Source of the DNA: Chloroflexota bacterium
GTDB lineage: Bacteria > Chloroflexota > Dormibacteria > Dormibacterales > Dormibacteraceae
Direction: 5' to 3'
NCBI GenBank assembly: GCA_005882135.1
Contig: VBDR01000034.1
Span: forward strand, 1 to 52,768
Length of the DNA: 52,768 bases
Shown piece after piece: positions 16,506 through 24,471 of the stretch (its first letter is position 1; every line of letters begins with the position of its first letter). A model generated the notes under the pieces. That model saw nothing but the letters and a program-made list of their open reading frames with translations. It was not told the origin of the DNA and searched no databases. The position numbers and the translations under genes were made by a program.

Positions 16506-17199
16506 AATAGACATGCACCTCGTCGTGGGTTGCGACGGCTGACCGGACCTCGTCGACCCACGGGCGTAGCGAAGCCGCGGAATAGCCGCGCCGCAAACGA
16601 AAATAAGCGACGGAGCCCAGGTCGACCAGCGGGGCCCGCGGCCACTTCGCCTCATCGGTGACCACGAGCGCGCCGCCGTGCTCGCGGATGACCCCGTACG
16701 TCTCCTCGTCGAACCAGGACTCGTGGCGGAATTCCGCGGCGGCGGGCCGGCCGAGTGCCGACAGCAGCGAATCGAGCAGCAGGATGTTCTGCTGCCGCGC
16801 GGGTGGGAACTGCAGGAGGACCGGCCCCAACCGCTCGCCAAGGACGGCGATGCGCCGGGTGAAGATGCTTGCCAGCCCAACCCGGTCGAAGCCCTCGGCA
16901 GAATAGGTCAGGCCCCGATTCGCCTTCATGCAGAAGCGAAAGCCGGGTGGCGTGTCGCTCGCCCATTTGAGCAGGGTCGACTCGGGCGGCGTCCGGTAAA
17001 AGCTCCCGTTCAGCTCGACGCCGGTCAGTTTTTGCGCGTAGTAGTCGAGCATCCTGGCCCCGGCCAGCGCCGGCGGGTAGAACTTGCCCTTCCACGTTGC
17101 ATAGCTGAACCCAGACGTCCCGGTATAGAGCGTTGGCTCAGACTCCGGCGGTCTGGCGACTGCGCATGACGCGTTCGTGCAGCTGCCCGCAAGCCGCAT
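16429..17199 (-). CDS. DUF72 (YecE-like) TIM-barrel protein
   Basis: 256 residues from the ATG at 17199; a GTG at 17214 is also in frame. LYTGTSGFSYATWKGKFYP and YAQKLTGVELNGSFYRTP are hallmark DUF72 segments, followed by FCMKANRGLTY, GPVLLQFPP and VAYFRLRRG. The biochemical role of the family is not settled. The gene overlaps rlmN by about 62 bp upstream and lgt by 77 bp at its 3' end. The real conserved core begins only around residue 22, so part of the overlap may be untranslated. Confidence 0.88.
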   Translation of the reverse strand: MRLAGSCTNASCAVARPPESEPTLYTGTSGFSYATWKGKFYPPALAGARMLDYYAQKLTGVELNGSFYRTPPESTLLKWASDTPPGFRFCMKANRGLTYSAEGFDRVGLASIFTRRIAVLGERLGPVLLQFPPARQQNILLLDSLLSALGRPAAAEFRHESWFDEETYGVIREHGGALVVTDEAKWPRAPLVDLGSVAYFRLRRGYSAASLRPWVDEVRSAVATHDEVHVYFKHDSGSPALAQRLLRLAGKEPVRR

Positions 17200-18193
17200 C
17201 CGCCTCCCGCCCACGAGTGTCGCGGACGGTCACGTTCAAGCCCTGGGCTTCGATCATATCTTTGAAGGCACGGATGGACGCCCGATCCGGAGCGCGATAC
17301 GGCGTGTCCTCGACCGGGTTGAACGGAATCAGGTTGACGTGCGCCAGCTTGCCCTTCAGCAGCGCGCCCAGCTCCCTCGCGTCGCGCTCCGACTGATTGA
17401 CACCGGCGAGCATCACCCATTCGTAGCTGACACGGCGCCCCGTCCTGTCCGCGTACGCCTGCGCCGTGTCGACCAGGTCGCGCACGGGGTACTTGCGGTT
17501 GATCGGCACCAGCACGTCACGCAGCTCGTCGCGCGCCGCATGGAGGGAGATCGCGAGGGTGACTGGAATTTTTTCCTCGCCGAGCTGGGTGATGCGCGGG
17601 ATCAGGCCGCTGGTCGAGACCACGATCCGGCGCGGGCTGATGCCGAGGAGGTCGGGGTCGGCGAGCCTGCGCACCGAATCGACCACGGCGTGGTAGTTCG
17701 CCATCGGCTCGCCCATGCCCATGAAGACGACATGCGAGAGGCGGCGGCCCTCCTGCGCGAGGACGCGCGCCGCGTCGACCGCCTGCTCCACGATCTCGTG
17801 TGCCTTCAGGTTGCGCCCAAACGGGAACTTGCCGGTCGCGCAAAACGGACAGCCGATCGGACAACCAGCCTGCGAGGAGATGCAAAGCGTGGAGCGGTCT
17901 GCGTAGCGCATGACGACCGCCTCCACCGAGTGGCCGCCGTCGAGCTCGAAGAGGGTCTTGGTGGTGAGACCGCGGTCGGCCTCCGAGACCGCGATCGGCC
18001 GGAGCGAGGTCGCACGAAAGGCGGTGTCGAGCGCACCCCGCAACGCCTTCGGCACGTCAACCATGGCCTCAAAGGTGGTGGCCCCACGAGCGAGCCAATC
18101 CCAGATCTGCTTGCGCCGATAGGTGGGCGCGCCGTGATCGGCGAGCCATTGCTCGAGCTCGGTCGCGGACAGGGAGAGGATCGGCGGGGCCAC
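17138..18193 (-). CDS. rlmN: 23S rRNA (adenine-2503-C2)-methyltransferase
   Basis: 351 residues from a GTG. It is a radical SAM enzyme with the 4Fe-4S cluster Cys111, Cys115 and Cys118 (CPIGCPFC), GEPMANY, VSTSGLIP and the C-terminal DTRGREADAACGQL segment, with Cys335 at the position of the methyl-carrying Cys. It methylates A2503 of 23S rRNA and often also A37 of some tRNAs. It lies 5 bp after the MBL hydrolase gene on the same strand. Confidence 0.95.
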   Translation of the reverse strand: MAPPILSLSATELEQWLADHGAPTYRRKQIWDWLARGATTFEAMVDVPKALRGALDTAFRATSLRPIAVSEADRGLTTKTLFELDGGHSVEAVVMRYADRSTLCISSQAGCPIGCPFCATGKFPFGRNLKAHEIVEQAVDAARVLAQEGRRLSHVVFMGMGEPMANYHAVVDSVRRLADPDLLGISPRRIVVSTSGLIPRITQLGEEKIPVTLAISLHAARDELRDVLVPINRKYPVRDLVDTAQAYADRTGRRVSYEWVMLAGVNQSERDARELGALLKGKLAHVNLIPFNPVEDTPYRAPDRASIRAFKDMIEAQGLNVTVRDTRGREADAACGQLHERVMRSRQTAGV

Positions 18194-18198
18194 CGCGC

Positions 18199-18957
18199 CT
18201 AGATTACCGACGCTTCGTAGACCTCACCGCGCTCGCGCACCACGCCGTCGTCGACCAGCTTGCGCAGGTGCGCGCGGAGCGTCATCTCGGCCGCGACCAT
18301 CAGCCTGTCGTCCAGGTCGCCGTATACGCGCCGGGTCAGGTCAGTCGGGGTGCCGGCGCCGCGCCTCACCTCGGCCAGCACCTGCGCCTCGCGTTCGAGT
18401 CGGTGCCGGCGGTACTCGTCGATCTTCGCCATCGCCTCCGTCACAGGATCCCAATGCCCGGGAAAAAGGATCTGCGGTTCAAGGGAGGCCAGGCGATCGA
18501 GCGAGTGCAGGTAGGCGGCGACGTCGCCCTCGGGGTAGGTGACCATCGAGCTGCCCTGGCCGAGGATCAGGTCGCCGGTGAAGACCGCCCGATCTTCCGC
18601 GATGAGGAAGCAGAGGTGGTCGGCGCTGTGTCCGGGCGTGTACAGGGCGGTGAGGTTAAGCGCGCCGGCGCGGACGATCTCACCGTCGCGCAGCTCCGGA
18701 TATCGCTGCACGGAAGCGTGGTGGGGAGCGGCAAATCGCTCGGCGAGGGGAAGGTGGTCCGGATGCCCGTGTGTGACGAGCACCACCGCGACCGTCTTGC
18801 CCGCGAGGCGCTTGTCGAGCGCATCGAGATGAGCATCGTCGTCGGGGCCGGGGTCGATCACGGCGACGACCGGCCCGCCGTCCACGATCCAGGTGTTGGT
18901 CCCAGGCCCCGTGTAAGGACCGGGGTTCGGAGCCACGACCCGGCTGACTAAAGCCAC
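18199..18957 (-). CDS. MBL-fold metallo-hydrolase, LACTB2-like, with C-terminal winged helix
   Basis: 252 residues. The metal-binding motif THGHPDHL is complete, followed by YTPGHSADHLCF, FTGDLILG and FPGHWDP, giving the His/Asp set for two zinc ions. Residues about 205-252 form a winged-helix-like tail (AHLRKLVDDGVVRERG). LACTB2-type enzymes act on RNA or thioesters; the substrate here is not evident. First gene of a pair with rlmN. Confidence 0.88.
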   Translation of the reverse strand: MALVSRVVAPNPGPYTGPGTNTWIVDGGPVVAVIDPGPDDDAHLDALDKRLAGKTVAVVLVTHGHPDHLPLAERFAAPHHASVQRYPELRDGEIVRAGALNLTALYTPGHSADHLCFLIAEDRAVFTGDLILGQGSSMVTYPEGDVAAYLHSLDRLASLEPQILFPGHWDPVTEAMAKIDEYRRHRLEREAQVLAEVRRGAGTPTDLTRRVYGDLDDRLMVAAEMTLRAHLRKLVDDGVVRERGEVYEASVI

Positions 18958-18985
18958 ATCCGGGACCCTGACCGGGGCTCGAGCG

Positions 18986-19729
18986 TCAACGCGAGCGATA
19001 GGCCGGCAGGTAGATGTCGGCGCCGTCGGGCCTGCTGGCGTCCAGCCAGCCGTCGAGCTGGGTGTCCACGATGAGCCGGACGAGCGGTTCGCCCAGCTCG
19101 GGGACGCCCTGGGCGTTCGCTTCGCCGGTCGCGGTGACGTGGATCTTCCACCAGGAGCCCAGGGGCTCCGCCGCGATGCTGAGCGAGCTCCCCAGCCAAT
19201 CGCGCGCGCGGGTGAAGGCTTCGACCAGCGCCGGCTCCGAACCGAGCACCGCGGCGTCCGGGGGCAGGTCCTGCGCCGCGGTCGGCAATGCCAGGTTCAG
19301 CACCGCGCCGAGCACGACGCCCCGCGCGCTGTCCTTCGGCTCGACCGCCGCCGCCTCGAGGGCCGCGGCGCGCCGTCCAACCTCCTGGGCCTGCTCGAAC
19401 AGCCCCTCGAGCAGCTCGGGACGGCCGAATGCGGCCTGGCGGGCCGATTCCTGGAGGGCGAGCACCGACGATCGGAGCTTGTGGCCGAGGCGCGCCAGGA
19501 GGTAGTCGCGCTGCTCGTGGGCCAGGCGCTGCCCGATCTCGGCGCTCTGTCTCGCGACACGCAGCCCGCCGTGCTCGGCCCAGCCCACCAGGCGGCCGTT
19601 CAGGAGGAGCGCCTCCCAGGGTCCGCCGGGCGGCGGAAAGTCGGTGTCGGCGGGGCCGTGGCGAAGGTGATCGGGAACCGACTCCATCCCGCCGCCGACC
19701 CGAACCCAGATCGGCGCCGTGGCGCTCAT
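18986..19729 (-). CDS. Degenerate histidine-kinase-like protein, possible Spo0B/ChpT-type phosphotransferase
   Basis: 247 residues from the ATG at 19729; a TTG at 19747, one base after the kinase stop, is also possible. Residues 60-125 form a long helical region containing LLARLGHKLRSSVLALQ, which aligns with the H-box of a HisKA dimerisation domain with His83 as candidate phosphoacceptor, but with Lys where kinases have Glu. The C-terminal half (about 135-247) has the length and pattern of a HATPase domain but lacks the N-box Asn and the DxGxG and GxGxG motifs, so it should not bind ATP. This is what Spo0B and ChpT look like. It follows the multi-GAF kinase directly. Alternatively it is an inactive kinase or an antagonist. 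Confidence 0.72.
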   Translation of the reverse strand: MSATAPIWVRVGGGMESVPDHLRHGPADTDFPPPGGPWEALLLNGRLVGWAEHGGLRVARQSAEIGQRLAHEQRDYLLARLGHKLRSSVLALQESARQAAFGRPELLEGLFEQAQEVGRRAAALEAAAVEPKDSARGVVLGAVLNLALPTAAQDLPPDAAVLGSEPALVEAFTRARDWLGSSLSIAAEPLGSWWKIHVTATGEANAQGVPELGEPLVRLIVDTQLDGWLDASRPDGADIYLPAYRSR

Positions 19730-19747
19730 AAAGCCGTCTAACGGCAA

Positions 19748-22700
19748 CTAGGTGCGAATCCGGGCAGGAACCGTGAATCTAAATGTCGTTCCGCGGCGAT
19801 CGCTCGCCGCGACCCAGATCCGGCCGCCGAACGAGCGCTCGACGACCAGCCTGCAGAGGTAGAGGCCGAGGCCGAGGCCTCCCTGCGAGCGGCTGCGACC
19901 TGCCGGGCCCGTCTTTTCGAACACGGTTTCGAGGGTCGCCGCGGGCAGACCCTGCCCGCTGTCGGAAACGGTGATCTCGAGCCATCCCCGCTGGACCTGC
20001 CGGGCCTCGACCAGCACCGCCCCCGACGTGTACTCGAGCGCGTTGCCGATCAGGTTGGTCAGCACCTGGCCGAGGTGGGCCGGCTCGCAAAAAGCCGGCG
20101 GCAGCGCCTCGGGCAGGTTGACCCGCACCGCCGCGGTCCGCTCCGCGTAGCGGTGATTCAGGACGGCGAGCACCCCTCCCATCGCGGAGGCGAGGTCGAC
20201 CGGTTCCGGCGCCGGCTCGAAGTGCCGCGTCTCGAGCTTGGCGATGATCAGCTGGCTTTCGACCAGGCTGAGCAGGCGGTCCGAGGACTCGTAGGCCTCC
20301 TGCAGCAGGGTCCGGCGCCCCGTGGAGTCGATCGTCTCGTCCCACTGCATGATCCCGGCCAGCGTGTTCTTCATCGCGGCCGCCGGGCTGCGCACCTCAT
20401 GCCCGATCGCGCGCAGCATCAGGTCCTTTGCTTCCAGGGCCTGCCGCTGCGCGGTGACATCCTCGTGCAGGGTCAGCACGCCGGCCGGCTCGCCCTCGAG
20501 TCCCGGGATGACGACCCGCCGGACGTGGACGGTGCGGTCGGGATCCTTCATCCGCAGCTCCAGGGTGCCTTCGGCGTCGGCGTCCTCGGCGGGCGCGGCG
20601 CCGGCGGCGGCGAAGACCTCGTCGGGCGTGCGGCCTGGCATCTCGGAGGCCTGGAGGCTGTAGATGGATTCGATCTCCGGGTTGGCGTAAACGATGCGCC
20701 CGGCGGCGTCCTCCAGCATCACGCCGACCGGCGAGTGGCGAAGGATCGCGTTCATCATCCGGCGCTCGCGGTCGAGGGCGTCGACGAGCTCGAGCTGGCC
20801 GAGCAGGACGGCTGCCTGGCCGGCGAGCACCGCAGAGAGCCGGCGGGTCTCCGCGGCGCCCGACGTCATCCGCGCCACCAGCAACCCCGCGAACCTGCCT
20901 TCGACCTGGATCGGGATGGCGAAGGCGTCTTGCGGAGCGCCCAGCAGGTCGAGCAGCGCGCGTAGGCGGCGACCTCCAGCCGTCGACGTGAGGGCGCGCA
21001 GCAGCTGGGCGCTGTCGGTGACCGGCACCTTCGGCGAGACGTCGCCGTCGTCTGACCGCCGCACCAGCTCGCCGTCTTCCAGGAGCCACAGCTCACCCTG
21101 CGAGCCGGCGAGGGCGCGGCTGACGAGGCGAGCCATCTCCGAGCGGGCGCGGTCGGGTTCGGTCGGCGTCAGCTCGGTGAAGGCGGCGACCGCTTCGAGC
21201 GTTCGGATCCGGCCGCGAGTCTCGGCCACGAGCCGGGCGTTCTCGATGGCGACCGCCGCGTGGCGCGCAAAGTCAAGGGCGGCCGCGCTTGGCTCGGCGA
21301 CCAGCGTCGAGGCATGGACCGCGCCGATCGCGCCCACCAGGCGGTCGCCATACCAGAGCGGGATCAGGTTCCACGCGAAGTCGTGAGCGGTGCCGCTGAT
21401 GATGCCCGCCGGCGGCACCCGGTCGTCGGAGCTCAGCCCGGCCCAGCCCAGCACCTCTTCGGCCGGCGTATCGCCGCTGCCGCGCGTGGCGGTCACACGG
21501 CCATCGGTGTCGAACGCCCAGCACGCGGTACCGGCGCACTCGAGCATGGTTCGCGCCTGGTCGGCGATGTTGGCGACCACGCTCATCAGCTCGTGGCCGG
21601 CCAGCGCGGCCAGCTCCTGGATGCGCACCGACTGCGCGAGGGCCAGCTCGTTGGCGTGGTGCAGCCGCATGGTGCGCAAGGCGATCCCGACCACCGGCAT
21701 GGCTGCCTCGAGCAATTTCAGATGCGTGGCCTGGAAGCGTGCGCCGTCGTTGCGCATCACCACCAGGCCGGCGACGACGCGGTCGTTCTGCGTGATCGGG
21801 GCCCACGCGACGTGGCTGGGCGAGCGCGTGAAGACATAGCTCCCGATCGGGCCGGCAAGGTCTCCCGGCTCGGGCACCACGGCTTCGACCACCTCGGTGC
21901 CGCCTTCGATCATGCGGCGGAAGAAAGGCGCGCCTTCGATGGCGACCGGACCGATGAGGGTCGTCTCCTCGCCGCTAGCACCCGCGAATCCCGCCACCAG
22001 GCCGGCCACGTCGACGTACGCGAGCACCGTGTGGGTCGAGCCAAGATAGTCGGCCACCACCGAGAAAACCGCTTCGGCGAGCTGGCGCTCATCCGATGCG
22101 CTGGCCACGCCCATCTCGAGGACGTGAAGGGCTTCCAGGCGCGCCCGCTCGGTCTGCGCCTGAGCGAAGTGATCGGCGTTGGCGAGGGCCAGGCTTACAT
22201 GCGCGGCCACATCCTGCAGCAGCTTCACGTGCCAGTCGTCGAATGCGCCCTCCGTGTAGGACTGCAGTGAAAGCATGGCGGTGATGCGCTCCCCGCTGAG
22301 CACCGGCACCCAGACGAAGGAGCGGGACACCCGCCGCTGGTCGGAGGGCGGGCCGGAGACGAACACGGCCGCGCCCTGGCCGACAGTCCAGACCTCGCGC
22401 TCGAGGGTTTTGCCCTCGAAAGAGCGCGCCCAGGGCGACTTGCGCACGAGCACCGGTTTGCTGGTCTCGTAGGCCTCGCGCGAGGGACCGGTGACGGCCA
22501 GCGCGACGGGCGGCACGACCTCTTCTACGCCGCCCACGTACTGGTAACCCTCGGCCAGCGGCCCCTCGGGAGTCTGGGTGATGGTGGCGAGGATGAACCC
22601 GTCGAAGCTCAGGTTCGCAGACAGCTCCTCGCGCAGCGTGCGCATGATCGACCATCGGTCGAGGCTCGAGGCCAGCCGTCGGCCGACCGAGTTGACGACC

Positions 22701-23773
22701 TCCAGCCGCCGCCGCTGGTCTTCGATCGCCTCGTAGCTGCGTGCGTTGCGCAGGGCGAGGGTGACCTCATCGGAAACGAGCTCCAGGAAGGCCGCCGTCG
22801 AGTCTTCGTACGCGTAAGGGCGCGAGCATTTGATGCCCAGCGCGCCCCTCGCGGCGCCGCCCTCTTTCAGCGGCACCCAGAGCGACGAGTGCGGGTGGTG
22901 CACGAGGACTCGCTTGTTCTCGCCGACGACGTCGCGCGCGGTGGCCGCCAGCGGCGAACGCGCGGGAAGCGAACGCGAGGTGAGAACAGCGTCGCCTTCC
23001 ATGTGCAGGTAGCGCGCCCGGTCGGCGCCATCCTGAAGGGTGATCATCTCGAGGGCGTCGACAGGGAGCAGCTCCCGCAACGTGCCATAGAGGCCGGTGA
23101 GAACGCTGGTCTCGTCCAGGGTGGAGGTCATCGCGCGGGCAATGCTGTTCAGCGCCTCCAGGCGCCGGGCCTGGTTGCGTGTGAGCTCGTTGAGCGATGC
23201 ATTGGCCAGCAGCACCCCGAGCCTGCGGTGCACGTCTTCGAGGAACTGCAGCTCCACCGTCGGCACCCGGCGCTTGCGATAGGTGTGATACGCGACGCTG
23301 CCGATGACCTCGCCCTGGTGCATGACCGGGACCCAGATCACGAGCTTGCTGCGGACGCGGGCGCCGGGGCCCTTGCCGACCTCCTGCCGCGCCGACTCGA
23401 CTGGCAGGACGGTGGTCTTCGGGTTCGAGTACTGGCGCGCGAAGGTCGACTCGCGCACCGGCCGGCGACGCACGTCCTGCAGCACGCCGGCGTCCATGGG
23501 CAACGAGTGGTACCAGCCCTGTCGTTCCAGGACCTGCAGGTTGATGGCGTCGTAACCGAACCTCGCCCCCAGCCCCCGATAAAGGACCTGGACCAGGTCC
23601 GCTTCGGTGACGCAGCTGCTCAGCTCGTGGACCAACGCGGCCGCCGACGGGCCTGACGATTTGCTGACGGCCAGGGTTCTGAGCGCGGGCTTCGCCCCCC
23701 TCAAAGGTGGCTTGACCGTCGCCGCCGAGGCATGCGACCTGCCGTTACGCCGGGCTGGAGTGGCCATTGCCAC
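19748..23773 (-). CDS. Large soluble multi-GAF/PAS sensor histidine kinase
   Basis: 1341 residues from a GTG, with an ATG two codons later. There is no membrane segment, so it is a cytoplasmic sensor. By pattern there are about five or six GAF-type modules (roughly 45-195, 205-350, 360-540, 550-710, 720-865, 875-1015), then a PAS domain (about 1020-1110; MLEDAAGRIVYANPEIESIY). HisKA follows with His1125 in AIGHEVRSP, and a HATPase domain with N-box Asn1244 (NLIGNALEY), DSGQGLP (about 1271) and GGLGLGLYLCR (about 1299). All catalytic motifs are intact. The repeated GAF modules could read small molecules, redox state or light; no chromophore Cys stands out. It is divergent by 24 bp from the lone receiver. 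Confidence 0.93.
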   Translation of the reverse strand: MAMATPARRNGRSHASAATVKPPLRGAKPALRTLAVSKSSGPSAAALVHELSSCVTEADLVQVLYRGLGARFGYDAINLQVLERQGWYHSLPMDAGVLQDVRRRPVRESTFARQYSNPKTTVLPVESARQEVGKGPGARVRSKLVIWVPVMHQGEVIGSVAYHTYRKRRVPTVELQFLEDVHRRLGVLLANASLNELTRNQARRLEALNSIARAMTSTLDETSVLTGLYGTLRELLPVDALEMITLQDGADRARYLHMEGDAVLTSRSLPARSPLAATARDVVGENKRVLVHHPHSSLWVPLKEGGAARGALGIKCSRPYAYEDSTAAFLELVSDEVTLALRNARSYEAIEDQRRRLEVVNSVGRRLASSLDRWSIMRTLREELSANLSFDGFILATITQTPEGPLAEGYQYVGGVEEVVPPVALAVTGPSREAYETSKPVLVRKSPWARSFEGKTLEREVWTVGQGAAVFVSGPPSDQRRVSRSFVWVPVLSGERITAMLSLQSYTEGAFDDWHVKLLQDVAAHVSLALANADHFAQAQTERARLEALHVLEMGVASASDERQLAEAVFSVVADYLGSTHTVLAYVDVAGLVAGFAGASGEETTLIGPVAIEGAPFFRRMIEGGTEVVEAVVPEPGDLAGPIGSYVFTRSPSHVAWAPITQNDRVVAGLVVMRNDGARFQATHLKLLEAAMPVVGIALRTMRLHHANELALAQSVRIQELAALAGHELMSVVANIADQARTMLECAGTACWAFDTDGRVTATRGSGDTPAEEVLGWAGLSSDDRVPPAGIISGTAHDFAWNLIPLWYGDRLVGAIGAVHASTLVAEPSAAALDFARHAAVAIENARLVAETRGRIRTLEAVAAFTELTPTEPDRARSEMARLVSRALAGSQGELWLLEDGELVRRSDDGDVSPKVPVTDSAQLLRALTSTAGGRRLRALLDLLGAPQDAFAIPIQVEGRFAGLLVARMTSGAAETRRLSAVLAGQAAVLLGQLELVDALDRERRMMNAILRHSPVGVMLEDAAGRIVYANPEIESIYSLQASEMPGRTPDEVFAAAGAAPAEDADAEGTLELRMKDPDRTVHVRRVVIPGLEGEPAGVLTLHEDVTAQRQALEAKDLMLRAIGHEVRSPAAAMKNTLAGIMQWDETIDSTGRRTLLQEAYESSDRLLSLVESQLIIAKLETRHFEPAPEPVDLASAMGGVLAVLNHRYAERTAAVRVNLPEALPPAFCEPAHLGQVLTNLIGNALEYTSGAVLVEARQVQRGWLEITVSDSGQGLPAATLETVFEKTGPAGRSRSQGGLGLGLYLCRLVVERSFGGRIWVAASDRRGTTFRFTVPARIRT

Positions 23774-23776
23774 CGA

Positions 23777-23782
23777 TATACT
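23777..23782 (+). promoter_or_regulatory. Candidate -10 box TATACT between kinase and receiver
   Basis: TATACT lies 15 bases before the GTG of the lone receiver, which would put the transcript start within about 8 bases of the start codon. There is no good -35. Only 24 bp separate the two divergent start codons, so the kinase promoter must overlap or lie inside the receiver gene. Confidence 0.3.
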
Positions 23783-23797
23783 GCCCCAGAAACTTAC

Positions 23798-24232
23798 GTG
23801 CCGTTCACCCCGCCGAAGCCAATTGCGCCCACACCCGAAGAATTGCGGGGCTCAACCGTGCTCGTGGTAGACGATGAGCGCGCGTGGCGGGTGATCCTCG
23901 AGACCGACCTCAAGATGCTCGGCTACAGGGTCTCGATGGCGGAGGATGCCGACCAGGCGCTCGTCCGGGCGCAGGCGGACAAACCCGAGGTCGCGATCAT
24001 CGACCTCATGCTCCCCGAGCCGATGGACGGTTGGGGATTGCTGAACGAGCTGCGGGCCCGCGGGCAGAAGGTGCCTGTCATCTTCTACACCGCCTACCCC
24101 GTTTTCCCCTCGGGCACCGACGATCCGGACGTCGTCGGCTACATGAGCAAAGCGATCGATCGGGCGGATCTGTACGCCCTTTTGCCGGTCGCCATCCGGC
24201 GCTCACGCGAGCGCCGAGATGCAGATTCTTAG
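23798..24232 (+). CDS. Single-domain response regulator (Spo0F/CheY-like receiver)
   Basis: 144 residues from the GTG at 23798. The frame is open further upstream, but that part overlaps the kinase start and is not protein-like. An 18-residue Pro-rich N-terminus precedes one receiver domain: acidic pair Asp25-Asp26 (VLVVDDE), phosphoacceptor Asp69 (IIDLML), Thr98 (FYTAY) and Lys118 (YMSKA) are all present, so it should be phosphorylated. There is no output domain. Placed head to head with the kinase, it fits an intermediate phosphate carrier. Confidence 0.9.
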   Translation: MPFTPPKPIAPTPEELRGSTVLVVDDERAWRVILETDLKMLGYRVSMAEDADQALVRAQADKPEVAIIDLMLPEPMDGWGLLNELRARGQKVPVIFYTAYPVFPSGTDDPDVVGYMSKAIDRADLYALLPVAIRRSRERRDADS

Positions 24233-24236
24233 TGGC

Positions 24237-24350
24237 TTACCAGTCGAGACTCGAGAAGGCGTCGACCCACTGCGCGCCAGCGGCGAGCGCGAGTGCACCA
24301 AGCACGAGCAACGCGACGACCACACCCTGGATCTTGAATCGCCAAGTCAT
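24237..24350 (-). CDS. Very small single-span membrane protein (37 aa)
   Basis: ATG at 24350, TAA at 24237. The protein starts MTWRFKIQG, then a strong helix of about 20 hydrophobic residues (VVVALLVLGALALAAGA), then a short WVDAFSSLDW tail. The positive N-terminus and acidic C-terminus predict an inside-to-outside single span. GGGG lies both 1 and about 13 bases upstream. It lies between the lone receiver (convergent) and the AT-rich promoter region of the OmpR-type gene. Only its size and context support it; it has no recognised homologue. Confidence 0.5.
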   Translation of the reverse strand: MTWRFKIQGVVVALLVLGALALAAGAQWVDAFSSLDW

Positions 24351-24471
24351 CCCCAATTTACCCCTTTGTTTTTCCAACTACGCTAAGTCCGGCCCAAAGT
24401 ATGACGAAATCCGGACGTATTTGATCATTCAAGTTTAATCAATTCTCGTTAATAATGATATAGGACAGGTC
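24351..24471. promoter_or_regulatory. AT-rich divergent promoter region with inverted repeats
   Basis: This is the most AT-rich stretch of the signalling block. It contains GTCCGG (24387-24392) and CCGGAC (24411-24416) as a 6-bp inverted repeat with an 18-bp spacer, TTGAT (24421-24425) with ATCAA (24438-24442), and AT-rich hexamers (TTAATAATGATATAG, from 24449) just before the OmpR-type gene. It would serve the regulator operon rightward and the 37-residue protein leftward. The repeats may be operators, perhaps for autoregulation. Confidence 0.45.
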
